DNA from: an uncultured Bacteroides sp.
GTDB lineage: Bacteria; Bacteroidota; Bacteroidia; Bacteroidales; Bacteroidaceae
Reading direction: 5' to 3'
NCBI RefSeq assembly: GCF_902491285.1
Contig: NZ_CABUHK010000066.1
Coordinates: forward strand, 1-33,082
DNA: 33,082 nt
Position 1 is the first letter of the stretch, and the number at the start of each line of letters is the position of its first letter. Below, piece after piece: positions 7,640 through 17,132 of the stretch. Under the pieces are notes generated by a model that saw nothing but the letters and a program-made list of their open reading frames with translations, did not search any database and had not been told where the DNA came from. The translations under genes and the position numbers were made by a program.

Positions 7640-10600
7640 CTGAAAAAGACTGTACGCTGGGTAGTCGGTATTGTACTGGGAGTATATATAGGGGCTATTA
7701 TCTTGCTGAATATACCAAATGTTCAGCAAGATATGAGTTCATTTGTGGCTGAAGAACTTTCCGAAGTATTGAGAACAAAAGTCGTGATCGGCAGAATTAA
7801 TATCGGATTGTTGAACCGTATTATTATTGACGATGTATTACTTGACGATCAAAGCGGGCAGGAAATGCTCAAAGTAACCCGCCTGTCTGCCAAATTTGAC
7901 ATAATGCCTTTCTTCAAAGGAAAGATTTCCATCAGCAGTGTGCAGCTTTTTGGTTTCAATATCAATCTTCAGAAAGAGACGCCGGCTTCTCCGCCTAATT
8001 TTAAGTTTGTCCTGGATGCTTTCGCCTCTAAGGATACGGTGAAAAAAGAGAGTTCGCTTGATTTGCGTATCAATTCCATTTTGATTCGCCGTGGGCGGAT
8101 GACCTATCATGTGCTTTCGGAAGAAGAAACACCAGGAAAGTTTAATGCAAAGCATGTCCAGCTCCAGAATATCATTGCTAACATCTCCTTGAAAGCATTG
8201 AGCAAGGACTCTGTGAATCTAGGAATCAAACGATTAAGTCTTGATGAAAAGGCATCGGGATTTTCTTTAAAGAAGTTGAGCCTGAAATTGATTGCTAATA
8301 GTAAACAGACGAATATTGATAACTTTGCTATCGAACTTCCTGAAACTTCCTTGAAAATGGATACCATACATCTGCTATATGATAGCTTGGAATCTTTCAA
8401 TCATTTTACAGAACAAGTTCGTTTTTCTTTCCGTACGCTACCGTCGCAAGTTACATTAAAAGACATTTCACCTTTTGTACCTGTTTTGTCGCATTTTAAG
8501 GAACCGGTCACGTTGGATATGGAAATAAAAGGTACGGTCGATCAATTGACTTGTTCGCATTTGGAGATTACAGCGGACGACCGGCAGTTCCGTCTCAGAG
8601 GAGATGTGTCGCTACAGGATTTGTCGCGCCCGCAAGATGCATATGTATATGGCACTCTTTCCGAACTTTCGGCAAATACTCGCGGCGTCGGCTTTTTAGT
8701 ACGTAATCTGAATCACAATTATAATGGGGTTCCTCCTGTCCTTGAACGTTTGGGTGATGTTAGCTTCCGGGGAGAAATCTCCGGGTATTTCACAGATCTG
8801 GTTACTTATGGGCAATTACGTACCAGTTTGGGTAGCGTAAAGACTGACTTGAAGTTAAGTTCGGATAAGAGTAAGGGACTATTTGCTTATTCCGGTGCAG
8901 TGAAAACAGAAGATTTTAGGCTCGGTGACCTATTGGCTAATGAAAAGCTGGGAGAAATTACTTTCAATCTCGATGTGCATGGCCGGCACATGGCAAACCA
9001 GCTTCCTGTTGTTGAACTAAAAGGCTTGATTGCCTCCATAGATTATAGCAGATATAGATATGAGAATATTACGTTGGACGGGGAATATAAACGGGGGGGC
9101 TTTAATGGCAAGGTCGCCTTGGACGATCCAAATGGTTCCATCTATTTGAATGGGGATGTCAATGTCACTTCCAAGGTTCCGACTTTTAATTTTCTTGCAG
9201 TAGTGGATAAAGTACGGCCAAATGATTTGAATCTCACTGCCAAGTATCCGGATTCGGAGTTTTCTTTGAAACTGAAAGCCAACTTTACGGGCGGTTCTGT
9301 GGACGAGATGATTGGAGAAATCAATGTAGATAGTTTGAAGTTTGCAGCTCCGGATAAAGAGTATTTTATGAAAAACATGAATATCCGGGCAACAAAGCAA
9401 AATGACGAGAATCAACTGAGACTGACTTCCGAGTTCTTGACAGCAAGCATAGAGGGAAAATTCCAGTATCACACGTTGCCTGCCAGTATTCTGAATATCA
9501 TGAGAAAGTATGTTCCCTCTCTGATATTGCCGCCTAAAAAGCCGATTGAAACACACAATAATTTCCTGTTTGATATACATATATATAATACAGATATCTT
9601 ATCTACTATTTTTGATATTCCACTGACAGTATATACTCATTCTACTTTGAAGGGGTATTTTAATGATCCTATGCAGCGTTTGCGCGTGGAAGGATATTTC
9701 CCGCGTTTGCAATATAAGAATAACTATATAGAGTCTGGTATGATTCTATGTGAAAATCCGGCAGAGCATATTCGTGCGCGGGTTCGTTTAACCAGTTTGA
9801 AAAAGAAGGGAGCAGTGAATCTTTCATTGGATGCGCAAGCGAAAGACGATAATGTCAGTACGACTTTGAATTGGGGAAACAGTGCGGCAGTAACATATAG
9901 CGGACAATTGGCCGCCGTAGCCAAATTCTTGCGTACCGAAGGAGAAAAGCCGCTGTTGAAAGCAATGGTGGATGTGAAGCCAACAGATATTATTTTAAAT
10001 GATACCCTTTGGAAGATACATCCTTCGCAAGTAGTGGTGGATTCGGGTAAGGTAGATGTGAATAATTTCTATTTTAGTCATCAAGATCGTTATGTGCGTA
10101 TCAACGGGCGTCTCTCCGACAATCCCGAAGACACGGTTAAAGTCGATTTGAAGGATATTAATATGGGATATGTATTCGATATTGCAAGTATCTCTGATGA
10201 CGTAAACTTTGAAGGTGACGCTACGGGAACAGCTTACGCAAGCGGTGTGCTAAAAAAGCCTGTAATGAATACTCGCTTATTTGTGAAGAATTTCTCTCTT
10301 AACGAAGGACGTCTGGGTGACTTGGATATATATGGTGAATGGGATAATGAAAACAGAGGTATCCGCCTGGATGCATCTATTCAGGATATAACTCCTGCTC
10401 CATCACGTGTCACCGGTATTATCTACCCATTAAAACCTGAAAGTGGACTTGACTTGAATATCGAAGCAAACGAACTGAATCTGAAATTCCTTGAGCATTA
10501 TATGAAGTCTATTGCCACTGATATAAAAGGACGGGGAACAGGTAAAGTCCATTTTTATGGAAAATTCAAGGGGTTGAACTTGGATGGTGCAGTTATGACA

Positions 10601-12178
10601 GATGCTTCCATGAAATTTGATATATTGAATACCCATTTTGCCGTTAAGGATACGATTCACCTTGCTCCTACCGGATTGACATTCAATAATATGTATATTT
10701 CCGATATGGAAGGGCATTCCGGAAGAATAAACGGATATTTGCATTTCCTGCATTTTAAGAACTTGAATTATCGTTTTGAGATACAAGCTGATAATATGCT
10801 TGTTATGAATACGAAGGAGTCGGCAGATATGCCTTTCTATGGTACGGTATATGGCACCGGAAATGTGCTGCTTTCCGGGAACGCAGCTCAAGGATTGGAA
10901 GTAAATGCTGCTATGACGACGAATCGGAATACTACCTTTACCTATATTAATGGTAGTGTGGCATCAGCTACCAGCAATCAGTTTATTAAGTTTGTGGATA
11001 AGACACCCCGTCGCACTATTCAGGATTCTGTTCAAATCATTTCTTACTATGACCAGATGCAACAGAAGCGCCAGGCAGAGACAGAGGAGCAAAAGACAGA
11101 TATCCGCCTGAATATTCTGGTGGATGCAACACCGGATGCTACGATGCGGATTATCATGGATCCGGTTGCCGGAGATTATATCAGCGGAAAAGGTACGGGA
11201 AATATCAGGACGGAGTTCTATAATAAAGGCGATGTGAAGATGTTCGGCAATTATAGAATCACTCAGGGGGTGTATAAGTTCAGTTTGCAGGAAGTCATTC
11301 GCAAGGATTTCGTAATTAAAGATGGAAGTACGATAACTTTCAACGGCACTCCTTTGGATGCCAATATGGACATACAGGCTTCATATACTGTGAACTCTGC
11401 TTCTTTGAATGATTTGATACCTGATGCTTCGACCATTATACAGCAACCTAATGTGCGGGTGAATTGTATCATGAATTTGAGTGGAATGCTGGTACGCCCG
11501 ACTATAAAACTGGGTATCGAGCTTCCGAATGAAAGAGATGAAGTGCAGACATTGGTACGCAACTATATCAGTACGGAAGAGCAAATGAATATGCAGATTC
11601 TTTATTTGTTGGGTATCGGCAAGTTCTATACAGAAGATGCCCGGAATAATAATCAGAATTCCAATGTGATGTCATCGGTGCTCTCTTCTACTCTGTCCGG
11701 TCAGTTAAACAATGCCTTATCACAGGTTTTTGAAACGAATAACTGGAATATCGGAACAAATCTGAGTACTGGAGATAAAGGTTGGACGGATATGGAAGTG
11801 GAAGGTATTTTGTCCGGTCAACTGTTGAATAACAGATTGTTGATTAATGGAAACTTCGGCTACCGGGACAATCCAATGGCGAATACGAACTTTGTAGGGG
11901 ACTTTGAAGCAGAATGGCTGATAAACCGCTCGGGGGATATTCGTTTAAAAGCGTATAATGAAACGAATGATCGTTACTATACGAAAACTAACTTGACTAC
12001 GCAAGGCGTAGGTATTATGTATAAGAAAGATTTCAATAAATGGAGTGACTTGTTCTTTTGGAATAAGTGGAAGTTGCGCAATAAACGGAAACGGGAAGAA
12101 AAGATCAAGCAACAGATAGATAGTATCGGAAATGATAATGCGGCAAAGTCAGAATTAAAAAGGCAGCGTGTGCAATGA
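7640..12178 (+). CDS. TamB-like translocation/assembly protein (AsmA/TamB, bridge-like lipid transfer superfamily)
   Basis: About 1512 aa from a proposed CTG start. An in-frame TAA lies at 7622, and the first standard start in this frame is a TTG at 7703. That TTG would cut off an obvious signal anchor: the codons from 7640 read LKKTVRWVVGIVLGVYIGAI, a basic patch and a hydrophobic span running into the conserved NIPNVQQDMSSFVAEELSE start of the family. I therefore place the start at 7640 (ATC at 7631 is another non-standard option). The rest is a long series of amphipathic beta segments typical of TamB, with the conserved C-terminal TamB (DUF490) domain over roughly the last 350 residues and a basic tail (KRKREEKIKQQ). 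The family bridges inner and outer membranes and is linked to outer-membrane protein insertion or phospholipid transport; no TamA gene is next to it here. Confidence 0.88.
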   Translation: MKKTVRWVVGIVLGVYIGAIILLNIPNVQQDMSSFVAEELSEVLRTKVVIGRINIGLLNRIIIDDVLLDDQSGQEMLKVTRLSAKFDIMPFFKGKISISSVQLFGFNINLQKETPASPPNFKFVLDAFASKDTVKKESSLDLRINSILIRRGRMTYHVLSEEETPGKFNAKHVQLQNIIANISLKALSKDSVNLGIKRLSLDEKASGFSLKKLSLKLIANSKQTNIDNFAIELPETSLKMDTIHLLYDSLESFNHFTEQVRFSFRTLPSQVTLKDISPFVPVLSHFKEPVTLDMEIKGTVDQLTCSHLEITADDRQFRLRGDVSLQDLSRPQDAYVYGTLSELSANTRGVGFLVRNLNHNYNGVPPVLERLGDVSFRGEISGYFTDLVTYGQLRTSLGSVKTDLKLSSDKSKGLFAYSGAVKTEDFRLGDLLANEKLGEITFNLDVHGRHMANQLPVVELKGLIASIDYSRYRYENITLDGEYKRGGFNGKVALDDPNGSIYLNGDVNVTSKVPTFNFLAVVDKVRPNDLNLTAKYPDSEFSLKLKANFTGGSVDEMIGEINVDSLKFAAPDKEYFMKNMNIRATKQNDENQLRLTSEFLTASIEGKFQYHTLPASILNIMRKYVPSLILPPKKPIETHNNFLFDIHIYNTDILSTIFDIPLTVYTHSTLKGYFNDPMQRLRVEGYFPRLQYKNNYIESGMILCENPAEHIRARVRLTSLKKKGAVNLSLDAQAKDDNVSTTLNWGNSAAVTYSGQLAAVAKFLRTEGEKPLLKAMVDVKPTDIILNDTLWKIHPSQVVVDSGKVDVNNFYFSHQDRYVRINGRLSDNPEDTVKVDLKDINMGYVFDIASISDDVNFEGDATGTAYASGVLKKPVMNTRLFVKNFSLNEGRLGDLDIYGEWDNENRGIRLDASIQDITPAPSRVTGIIYPLKPESGLDLNIEANELNLKFLEHYMKSIATDIKGRGTGKVHFYGKFKGLNLDGAVMTDASMKFDILNTHFAVKDTIHLAPTGLTFNNMYISDMEGHSGRINGYLHFLHFKNLNYRFEIQADNMLVMNTKESADMPFYGTVYGTGNVLLSGNAAQGLEVNAAMTTNRNTTFTYINGSVASATSNQFIKFVDKTPRRTIQDSVQIISYYDQMQQKRQAETEEQKTDIRLNILVDATPDATMRIIMDPVAGDYISGKGTGNIRTEFYNKGDVKMFGNYRITQGVYKFSLQEVIRKDFVIKDGSTITFNGTPLDANMDIQASYTVNSASLNDLIPDASTIIQQPNVRVNCIMNLSGMLVRPTIKLGIELPNERDEVQTLVRNYISTEEQMNMQILYLLGIGKFYTEDARNNNQNSNVMSSVLSSTLSGQLNNALSQVFETNNWNIGTNLSTGDKGWTDMEVEGILSGQLLNNRLLINGNFGYRDNPMANTNFVGDFEAEWLINRSGDIRLKAYNETNDRYYTKTNLTTQGVGIMYKKDFNKWSDLFFWNKWKLRNKRKREEKIKQQIDSIGNDNAAKSELKRQRVQ

Positions 12179-12355
12179 TAAACAAGAGCATTCTCACTGT
12201 TTTCCCTGAAATTCGGTAATTTTTTACTATTCTTCATGCAGTCCGATAAGTGGTATTAGAGAATATGTAGATGGTGTATGGCATAATGAGGTGACATATT
12301 CTGCTCTACTTCTACTGCTCGACAGATATAGATAAAAATCTATAAGTATTTAAAT

Positions 12356-12386
12356 AGTCCTTGATATCATCATCAATAAAAGGGCT
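12356..12386 (+). terminator. Possible terminator downstream of the TamB-like gene
   Basis: AGTCCTT (12356-12362) can pair with AAGGGCT (12380-12386) over 7 bp with one G-U wobble, followed by a run of T. It lies about 180 bases after the stop. The rest of 12179-12401 has no gene that I can see, only short AT-rich inverted repeats. Confidence 0.35.
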
Positions 12387-12401
12387 TTTTTAATATTAGT
12401 C

Positions 12402-14807
12402 TTATTCAACTAGTATAAAGCCAGCCCATTTTTTGGGTTCATACCTGTATTTGCTAATCATTTCTCGTTGTATTTTCGTGAAAGCCTTTGATTTGCTCAT
12501 CCCTTGCTGCCAATACCGATAAAATCCGGTCATAAACTCTACTGTTTCTTTATCCGGTATTTCTGACAGACTAATAATCATAGAACGTACCCCTGCCAAG
12601 CGGAAAGCGCGTTGCAACCCAAAAGTCCCCTCTCCATCGCGAATTTCTCCTTGTGCGGAATGGCAAGTAGAGAGAACAGCAAGATCAATACCTGTCAGAT
12701 TCATAGATGAGATTTCCAGTGCTGTAAGTATTCCGTCATTTTCGTCATTTAAGGGAAGCTCTTCAATCCAGTTCTTATTAGCACCGGTTAAAATAAAGCC
12801 TGTGCGCATAAGAGGATCTTCATATCCGCTTTTTCCATTATGATGCATGGCAGTACTTTGTATCGAATCATTATATTCTAGGTGGAAACCATGAGTTGCC
12901 ACATGTAGGACGGCACCTGACAAAGATTGATTGGAGAGTTGCTTGAATGAAGATTCATTGGCCTTTTCTCCAATATATTTGTGGATTCTCCATTGGTTGG
13001 AAAGAAGTTGGCTTATACTATTGATTTCTTCTACTGTACCTGGCAAATAGGCAAATCCTTGTCCACGCAGTTTTTCCTGGTTATCATCTTCGGGCTGTAT
13101 ATTGAATTTTGCTCCTCCAAAAAAGAAAATATCTCTGTGTGTATGCCCCGAATTATCTCTCTGCGATTTTATGAAAGGAATATCTCCGGTGTATAATAAA
13201 TGATGAAGAATGTATTTTTCGGAGATATACTGTCGCTCATTATGTAAGTCTGCAAAAGGTATTTGACTTAAATCACCATCTAATGACAAATAAATATGTT
13301 CGCATCCTGATATTACTTTTTCAATTGGTTGCCATAATCGGGAATACAGTTTATTATGAACAAACAATTGGTGCAAACTTGATTTTGTGGTCAGAGGGAT
13401 TAACTGAGGCAGTGTATCTTTGGCGGTAAATGCAATAGCTATATATATTCTATCAATAAAATTATAGGATACAGGTAAACTGACAATGTCGACTACCGCT
13501 TCTTTTGGTGAAAGTGAAGCAGCTATTTCTTTCCATTCGTGGTGCCATGAATATTTAGCCGGATATTTCTTTTTCAGATAATCAGTTAATACATATTCCA
13601 TATTACGCACCGTGATTTCGTTTTCTAATTTTTGAATATAATTGCTCTGCCAAGGATTTCTGAAAGCCTTTTCACTGAAACGTAATTTTTCTATCTGCTG
13701 TTGCAGTTGAAACGCATAACTATCCTGTGCTGTGGATATTGTTTCTTGAAGCTTATAGGATACGGTTGTAAATAGTTCCTTTTTCAGTAGTTGGCTTTCA
13801 TAAAGCAGTTCCGATATTTCTTCCCATGTCCCGCATATCATATTGTCACACATAAAGAATTCCATTTCTTCGTAGCAGGGTTTAAAAATATCCCATAAAT
13901 TACTACGTTCAGCCGGCAGTAAATAGGGCAAATCCTTTTCTATATTCGATGTAAGCAATTCCAGTATTCGATGATAAACATCAGACGTTTTCTGGAGATT
14001 TCCTTCCATTTCATATTTCCGTGCAGAACTCCTGAACATCTTAAAATAATCCGGTAACCTTTGGCTATATAAGATTTCAGCAAGAGATATCGGGTGATAC
14101 ATTTGCTCGGCAACTTTCAGATACTGATCTCCTGTAGAAGAAGAATCTGTTAATAAGGTCAACGCTTTTAACCTGTTTTCAATCAAAGTACGCTCTTTTT
14201 CGTTTCTTTTAGATTTCAGTGCCTGGGTTAGATAATAAATGGCTTCCTTGAAATTCCCGGCTTCCCAGCAGTAGATACTTGCCCTGTCCCAGTTATCAGA
14301 TATATCTGCATACAAATCTTCAGCTTCTTTTAGAAAAGCCTTGTTTCCGGTCTGGATACCTTTTTGTGTTAATTCTAAGGCTCTTATGACTATTGATTGA
14401 GTATAGTTCACTGCTGAAATTGATTCAATCATTCCACTGGGGATTACACTTCCCTTATACCCTAGTTTGTTATTTCCTACAAATGTATATATATTTATTA
14501 AATCTTTATATAAATGTATGTCCTCAGTTTCCTGTTGTGTTGTTGCCAATTTAGCTTCTAATATCTGAATGGATAATTGAGATAACTCTTCTCCTTGCTT
14601 ATACATATTTCTACGTTGACAATATTGAGCAAGCGAGAATAACTCGCGCGCATACAATAAGCTGTCATTGGATGATTTTTCCAATCGTTGGATACGTTCC
14701 AGTCCTTCTTGTATTAGAGGTTCGCTCCATATAGACTTTTGAGCAGTTGCATTGTAAGCAATTGCCAGGAAGCATAAGCTTCCGACAAAACGTTTGATTA
14801 AAACCAT
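12402..14807 (-). CDS. Exported TPR-like protein with C-terminal CHAT (caspase-like) protease domain
   Basis: 801 aa. Residues 1-23 look like a signal peptide (MVLIKRFVGSLCFLAIAYNA, then TAQ as cleavage site). Residues about 30-400 are helical and TPR-like (for example YCWEAGNFKEAIYYLTQALK at 179-198). The CHAT domain covers about 480-801: IYLSLDGDLSQIPFADL near its start, the catalytic His in LHVATHG (His639) and the catalytic Cys in LSTCHSAQGE (Cys715), followed by FRLAGVRSMIISL. CHAT domains are clan CD cysteine proteases related to caspases and separase. Both catalytic residues are present, so activity is likely. It is the last gene of the operon and overlaps the upstream membrane-protein gene by 10 bp. 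The signal peptide places it in the periplasm, unlike most CHAT proteins discussed in anti-phage systems. Substrate unknown. Confidence 0.88.
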   Translation of the reverse strand: MVLIKRFVGSLCFLAIAYNATAQKSIWSEPLIQEGLERIQRLEKSSNDSLLYARELFSLAQYCQRRNMYKQGEELSQLSIQILEAKLATTQQETEDIHLYKDLINIYTFVGNNKLGYKGSVIPSGMIESISAVNYTQSIVIRALELTQKGIQTGNKAFLKEAEDLYADISDNWDRASIYCWEAGNFKEAIYYLTQALKSKRNEKERTLIENRLKALTLLTDSSSTGDQYLKVAEQMYHPISLAEILYSQRLPDYFKMFRSSARKYEMEGNLQKTSDVYHRILELLTSNIEKDLPYLLPAERSNLWDIFKPCYEEMEFFMCDNMICGTWEEISELLYESQLLKKELFTTVSYKLQETISTAQDSYAFQLQQQIEKLRFSEKAFRNPWQSNYIQKLENEITVRNMEYVLTDYLKKKYPAKYSWHHEWKEIAASLSPKEAVVDIVSLPVSYNFIDRIYIAIAFTAKDTLPQLIPLTTKSSLHQLFVHNKLYSRLWQPIEKVISGCEHIYLSLDGDLSQIPFADLHNERQYISEKYILHHLLYTGDIPFIKSQRDNSGHTHRDIFFFGGAKFNIQPEDDNQEKLRGQGFAYLPGTVEEINSISQLLSNQWRIHKYIGEKANESSFKQLSNQSLSGAVLHVATHGFHLEYNDSIQSTAMHHNGKSGYEDPLMRTGFILTGANKNWIEELPLNDENDGILTALEISSMNLTGIDLAVLSTCHSAQGEIRDGEGTFGLQRAFRLAGVRSMIISLSEIPDKETVEFMTGFYRYWQQGMSKSKAFTKIQREMISKYRYEPKKWAGFILVE

Positions 14808-15538
14808 CTCTTCTTTTTCAAGTCAGTTTTTATTTGCCCGGCTGCATTGGCAAATATGCCTTTTTCTGTTTGTATTTTATTTGCAAGTTCCTCAGCTTCT
14901 TCCCGTTGATTGGTTTTCAAATAACAGCAAAGTAATAACCATTCCGTTTCTTCTCGATAATCGGTGCTTTCTGTCCGCAGAAGAATGGTCGTTGCGTCCC
15001 CTGCTTTCTCTTGTTCCAACAAGGAAACGGCTATAAATAATGAGGTGTAATCGGGTAGCGCGTCAATAGTATTTTCTTGTCGGTTACGATTATACCAGTC
15101 GACTATATCTTTATATTTACCCTGTTCATACCATTCTGCCAACCGGGCATTCACGACAGCATACTTTTCGGCCAAGTCATGTCCACCACGTGCACGTTCG
15201 ATTACTGGTATAGAATGATAGATCGGGTATAGTTCTTGCGGATTATGCAAAGGCTGGTTACCAAACCATCCCACTGTTCCCAACAAAAGAATGATACAGG
15301 CTGCCGCAACCCAATGAATTCTTTTTCTACTATCTGCATGCACAGTGTTTGTAAGCGCCATCCGGGCTTTTTCTTCATTTTTCATTAATGTGCCTTCTAA
15401 CAACAAGTACCGGATGGCAACTTGTTCTTTCAATTCTTTGTCATTTCTCATGGAAAGGACGAATTGTTCCCGTTCGTCAGGTGTCATTTCATTCTGTACG
15501 AAACGGTCTATCTGTTGTTCTGATATTGTTCTGTCCAT
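14798..15538 (-). CDS. Single-span membrane protein, candidate anti-sigma factor with TPR-like periplasmic part
   Basis: 246 aa from ATG 15538; a TTG at 15562 would add eight residues and overlap the sigma gene. The N-terminal 65 residues (ISEQQIDRFVQNEMTPDERE, then a short helix with MRNDKELKEQVAIRYLL) resemble the cytosolic part of Bacteroidota anti-sigma-like proteins. There is no zinc-binding His/Cys motif. One membrane span lies at about 75-92 (WVAAACIILLLGTVGWF). The remaining 150 residues are helical, with TPR-like segments (ARLAEWYEQGKYKDIVDWYN; EETEWLLLCCYLKTNQREEA). The position directly after an ECF sigma gene (11-bp gap) and this topology support an anti-sigma role by inference. 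Its periplasmic part would be accessible to the two exported proteases of the operon. It overlaps the CHAT gene by 10 bp. Confidence 0.7.
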   Translation of the reverse strand: MDRTISEQQIDRFVQNEMTPDEREQFVLSMRNDKELKEQVAIRYLLLEGTLMKNEEKARMALTNTVHADSRKRIHWVAAACIILLLGTVGWFGNQPLHNPQELYPIYHSIPVIERARGGHDLAEKYAVVNARLAEWYEQGKYKDIVDWYNRNRQENTIDALPDYTSLFIAVSLLEQEKAGDATTILLRTESTDYREETEWLLLCCYLKTNQREEAEELANKIQTEKGIFANAAGQIKTDLKKKRWF

Positions 15539-15549
15539 TACTTTTTCTT

Positions 15550-16116
15550 TTAACGTTTCCAATTAATTCCTTTTTCCGCTAATCTTCTTTTAAGTTCAAA
15601 AGCGAATCGACGCAAACAAGAGCTTTTCTTATTCTTGGCAACCTGTTCGGTTTTATAGTTCATTTGTTTGGCGATATCCACCATTTTCAGTCGTTCCCAA
15701 TAATAAAGTTTTAATACTTGTCCACAGTCATCTTCCGCTTTTTCAATCAGTTGACTGACTACATCTTGTGCTTCTGTCCACTCTTCCATATAATCATTTT
15801 GCTCGAACCACTCGGAAGATAGATTTTCGATAGGCATATATTCAATGTGGTGCTTATTCAGATATTTGCATATTTGATGTTTTCCGATTTCGAATAGATA
15901 AGTTTTTAAAGAACTTCCTTTCTCCACATATTTTCCATCTTGAACATTTTGGCACATGCTCATGAAACTTTCCTGATATATATCAGCAACCGTTTCTTCT
16001 TCAATAGGATAATTCTTCAAAGCAAATGAGATGAAAGACGGCTTATATAAATTATATAGGTAATCTATCTCCTTGTTATGTTTGAATAGTCCGGTTAGCC
16101 AATATATTTTCTTCAT
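15550..16116 (-). CDS. ECF-type RNA polymerase sigma factor
   Basis: 188 aa. Region sigma2 spans about 22-90 (LYNLYKPSFISFALKN, then VADIYQESFMSMCQNV and LKTYLFEIGKHQICKYL). Region sigma4 spans about 125-178 (QVLKLYYWERLKMVDIAKQM, then a helix-turn-helix ending SSCLRRFAFEL). There is no sigma3, as expected for ECF sigma factors. It starts 15 bp after the caspase-like gene and is followed by the candidate anti-sigma gene. It probably directs transcription of its own operon and perhaps of the divergent operon at 17274-22287, but I found no clear ECF -35/-10 pair that proves this. Confidence 0.9.
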   Translation of the reverse strand: MKKIYWLTGLFKHNKEIDYLYNLYKPSFISFALKNYPIEEETVADIYQESFMSMCQNVQDGKYVEKGSSLKTYLFEIGKHQICKYLNKHHIEYMPIENLSSEWFEQNDYMEEWTEAQDVVSQLIEKAEDDCGQVLKLYYWERLKMVDIAKQMNYKTEQVAKNKKSSCLRRFAFELKRRLAEKGINWKR

Positions 16117-16131
16117 TTTTCGCCTTCTATT

Positions 16132-17040
16132 TTATCGGTATATTTGAAACGGAATATTTTCATCGCTACACTCCATATATATGGTTTGTTTTCTGCTTTT
16201 ACGGAATCCGGTCAGTTGATTCATTTCCTTTTGTAACGCTTCCATAAATCTTGCAACAGAATTAAAGTTTTCGGAAGAATGGAGTAAGGTATAGAAAGCA
16301 TATGTCAGCATACCGTAAAACTGCTTTTTTGTTTGGCTATAATATTCGTAATTTATTTCATTTGCCAGACAAGCACTAAAAACAAAAGCGGGAGAAAGAT
16401 CTTTAACCGGTTTTAGTTTCAGGCTCAATTCCTGATGAATGCCGGGCTTGGGGATATATCCTTCGGGGGCAAAAATTGCGGATGCTCCACGGATATAATC
16501 ATTTACTCCGTTGTCACGGTTCCCCGTTCCGCTGTGGCAGGCATCCAGTACAACTGTTACCTGTCCTTTGCTGCCTGCTTTTTTTCTTAGTTTGTTTATC
16601 CACATACCCAATTCGTCGTCTCGCAGGTGATTCTCTCCTTCATATTTTCCCGGAATATACCAATAACCGGCATCATATAAAACGAGTGATTCGTCTAATC
16701 CATCTTCTTCATCTCCGTTATCATCCATCATTTGTTGTCCATGGCAAGAAAAGTGCAAATAAATAAAGTCGCCGTAAGCAGTCTGCTCCCAGCATTGTTG
16801 AAAAGCAGCGGTTACAGCTTTCTTGGTAGCTTGTGCGTCTGATAATACTTTAATATTATGGGATTGATATTGATTATTCGATAGCAGTTCAGTCACTAAC
16901 TTCATGTCATTGCCAGCGTGTATTTTTTCCCAACCACTGATAATCGGATATGTTCCTATACTTATTATCAATGCTCTGTTTGTTTGTGCCAATGCGAAGG
17001 CAGATATAGTCAAACAATATAAAAGCAGTCTATATTTCAT
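16132..17040 (-). CDS. Exported caspase-family (peptidase C14, metacaspase-like) protein
   Basis: 302 aa from ATG 17040; the TTG at 17052 is less likely because the ATG is followed directly by a signal peptide, MKYRLLLYCLTISAFALAQ. The fold is clear: NRALIISIGTYP with an early strand, AGNDMKLVTELL, the catalytic His in YLHFSCHGQQM (His100), an acidic segment DDNGDEEDGLDESLVLYD often seen in metacaspases, and the catalytic Cys in VVLDACHSGTGNR (Cys168). Both residues of the dyad are intact. Metacaspases cut after Arg or Lys, which is known for the family and not tested here. First gene of the operon with sigma factor, anti-sigma candidate and CHAT protease. The signal peptide predicts a periplasmic or surface location. 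Confidence 0.88.
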   Translation of the reverse strand: MKYRLLLYCLTISAFALAQTNRALIISIGTYPIISGWEKIHAGNDMKLVTELLSNNQYQSHNIKVLSDAQATKKAVTAAFQQCWEQTAYGDFIYLHFSCHGQQMMDDNGDEEDGLDESLVLYDAGYWYIPGKYEGENHLRDDELGMWINKLRKKAGSKGQVTVVLDACHSGTGNRDNGVNDYIRGASAIFAPEGYIPKPGIHQELSLKLKPVKDLSPAFVFSACLANEINYEYYSQTKKQFYGMLTYAFYTLLHSSENFNSVARFMEALQKEMNQLTGFRKSRKQTIYMECSDENIPFQIYR

Positions 17041-17060
17041 GTTTTTTTGCAATATCTATG

Positions 17061-17068
17061 CAAAAATA
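17061..17068 (-). promoter_or_regulatory. -7 box for the caspase-sigma-CHAT operon
   Basis: The minus strand reads TATTTTTGCATAG, an exact TAnnTTTG match 20 bases before the caspase ATG. No TTTG at 19-21 nt upstream, so a different or additional factor may contact the -35 region. Confidence 0.5.
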
Positions 17069-17132
17069 GACTATTTTTTTTAATTCCTGCCTGTTACCTT
17101 TTCCCTTTTTCTTGTATAAAGAGAAAAGAACA

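Noticed and set aside
7540..7752. Open frame on the plus strand overlapping the start of the TamB-like gene
   Set aside because: It is in another frame, has no family resemblance, and covers the leader and the region where the TamB signal anchor is encoded.
12402..17040. The CHAT/sigma operon as a type III-E CRISPR (craspase) locus
   Set aside because: No CRISPR array or Cas7-11 effector is present, and both proteases carry signal peptides, so they would not meet a cytosolic CRISPR effector.
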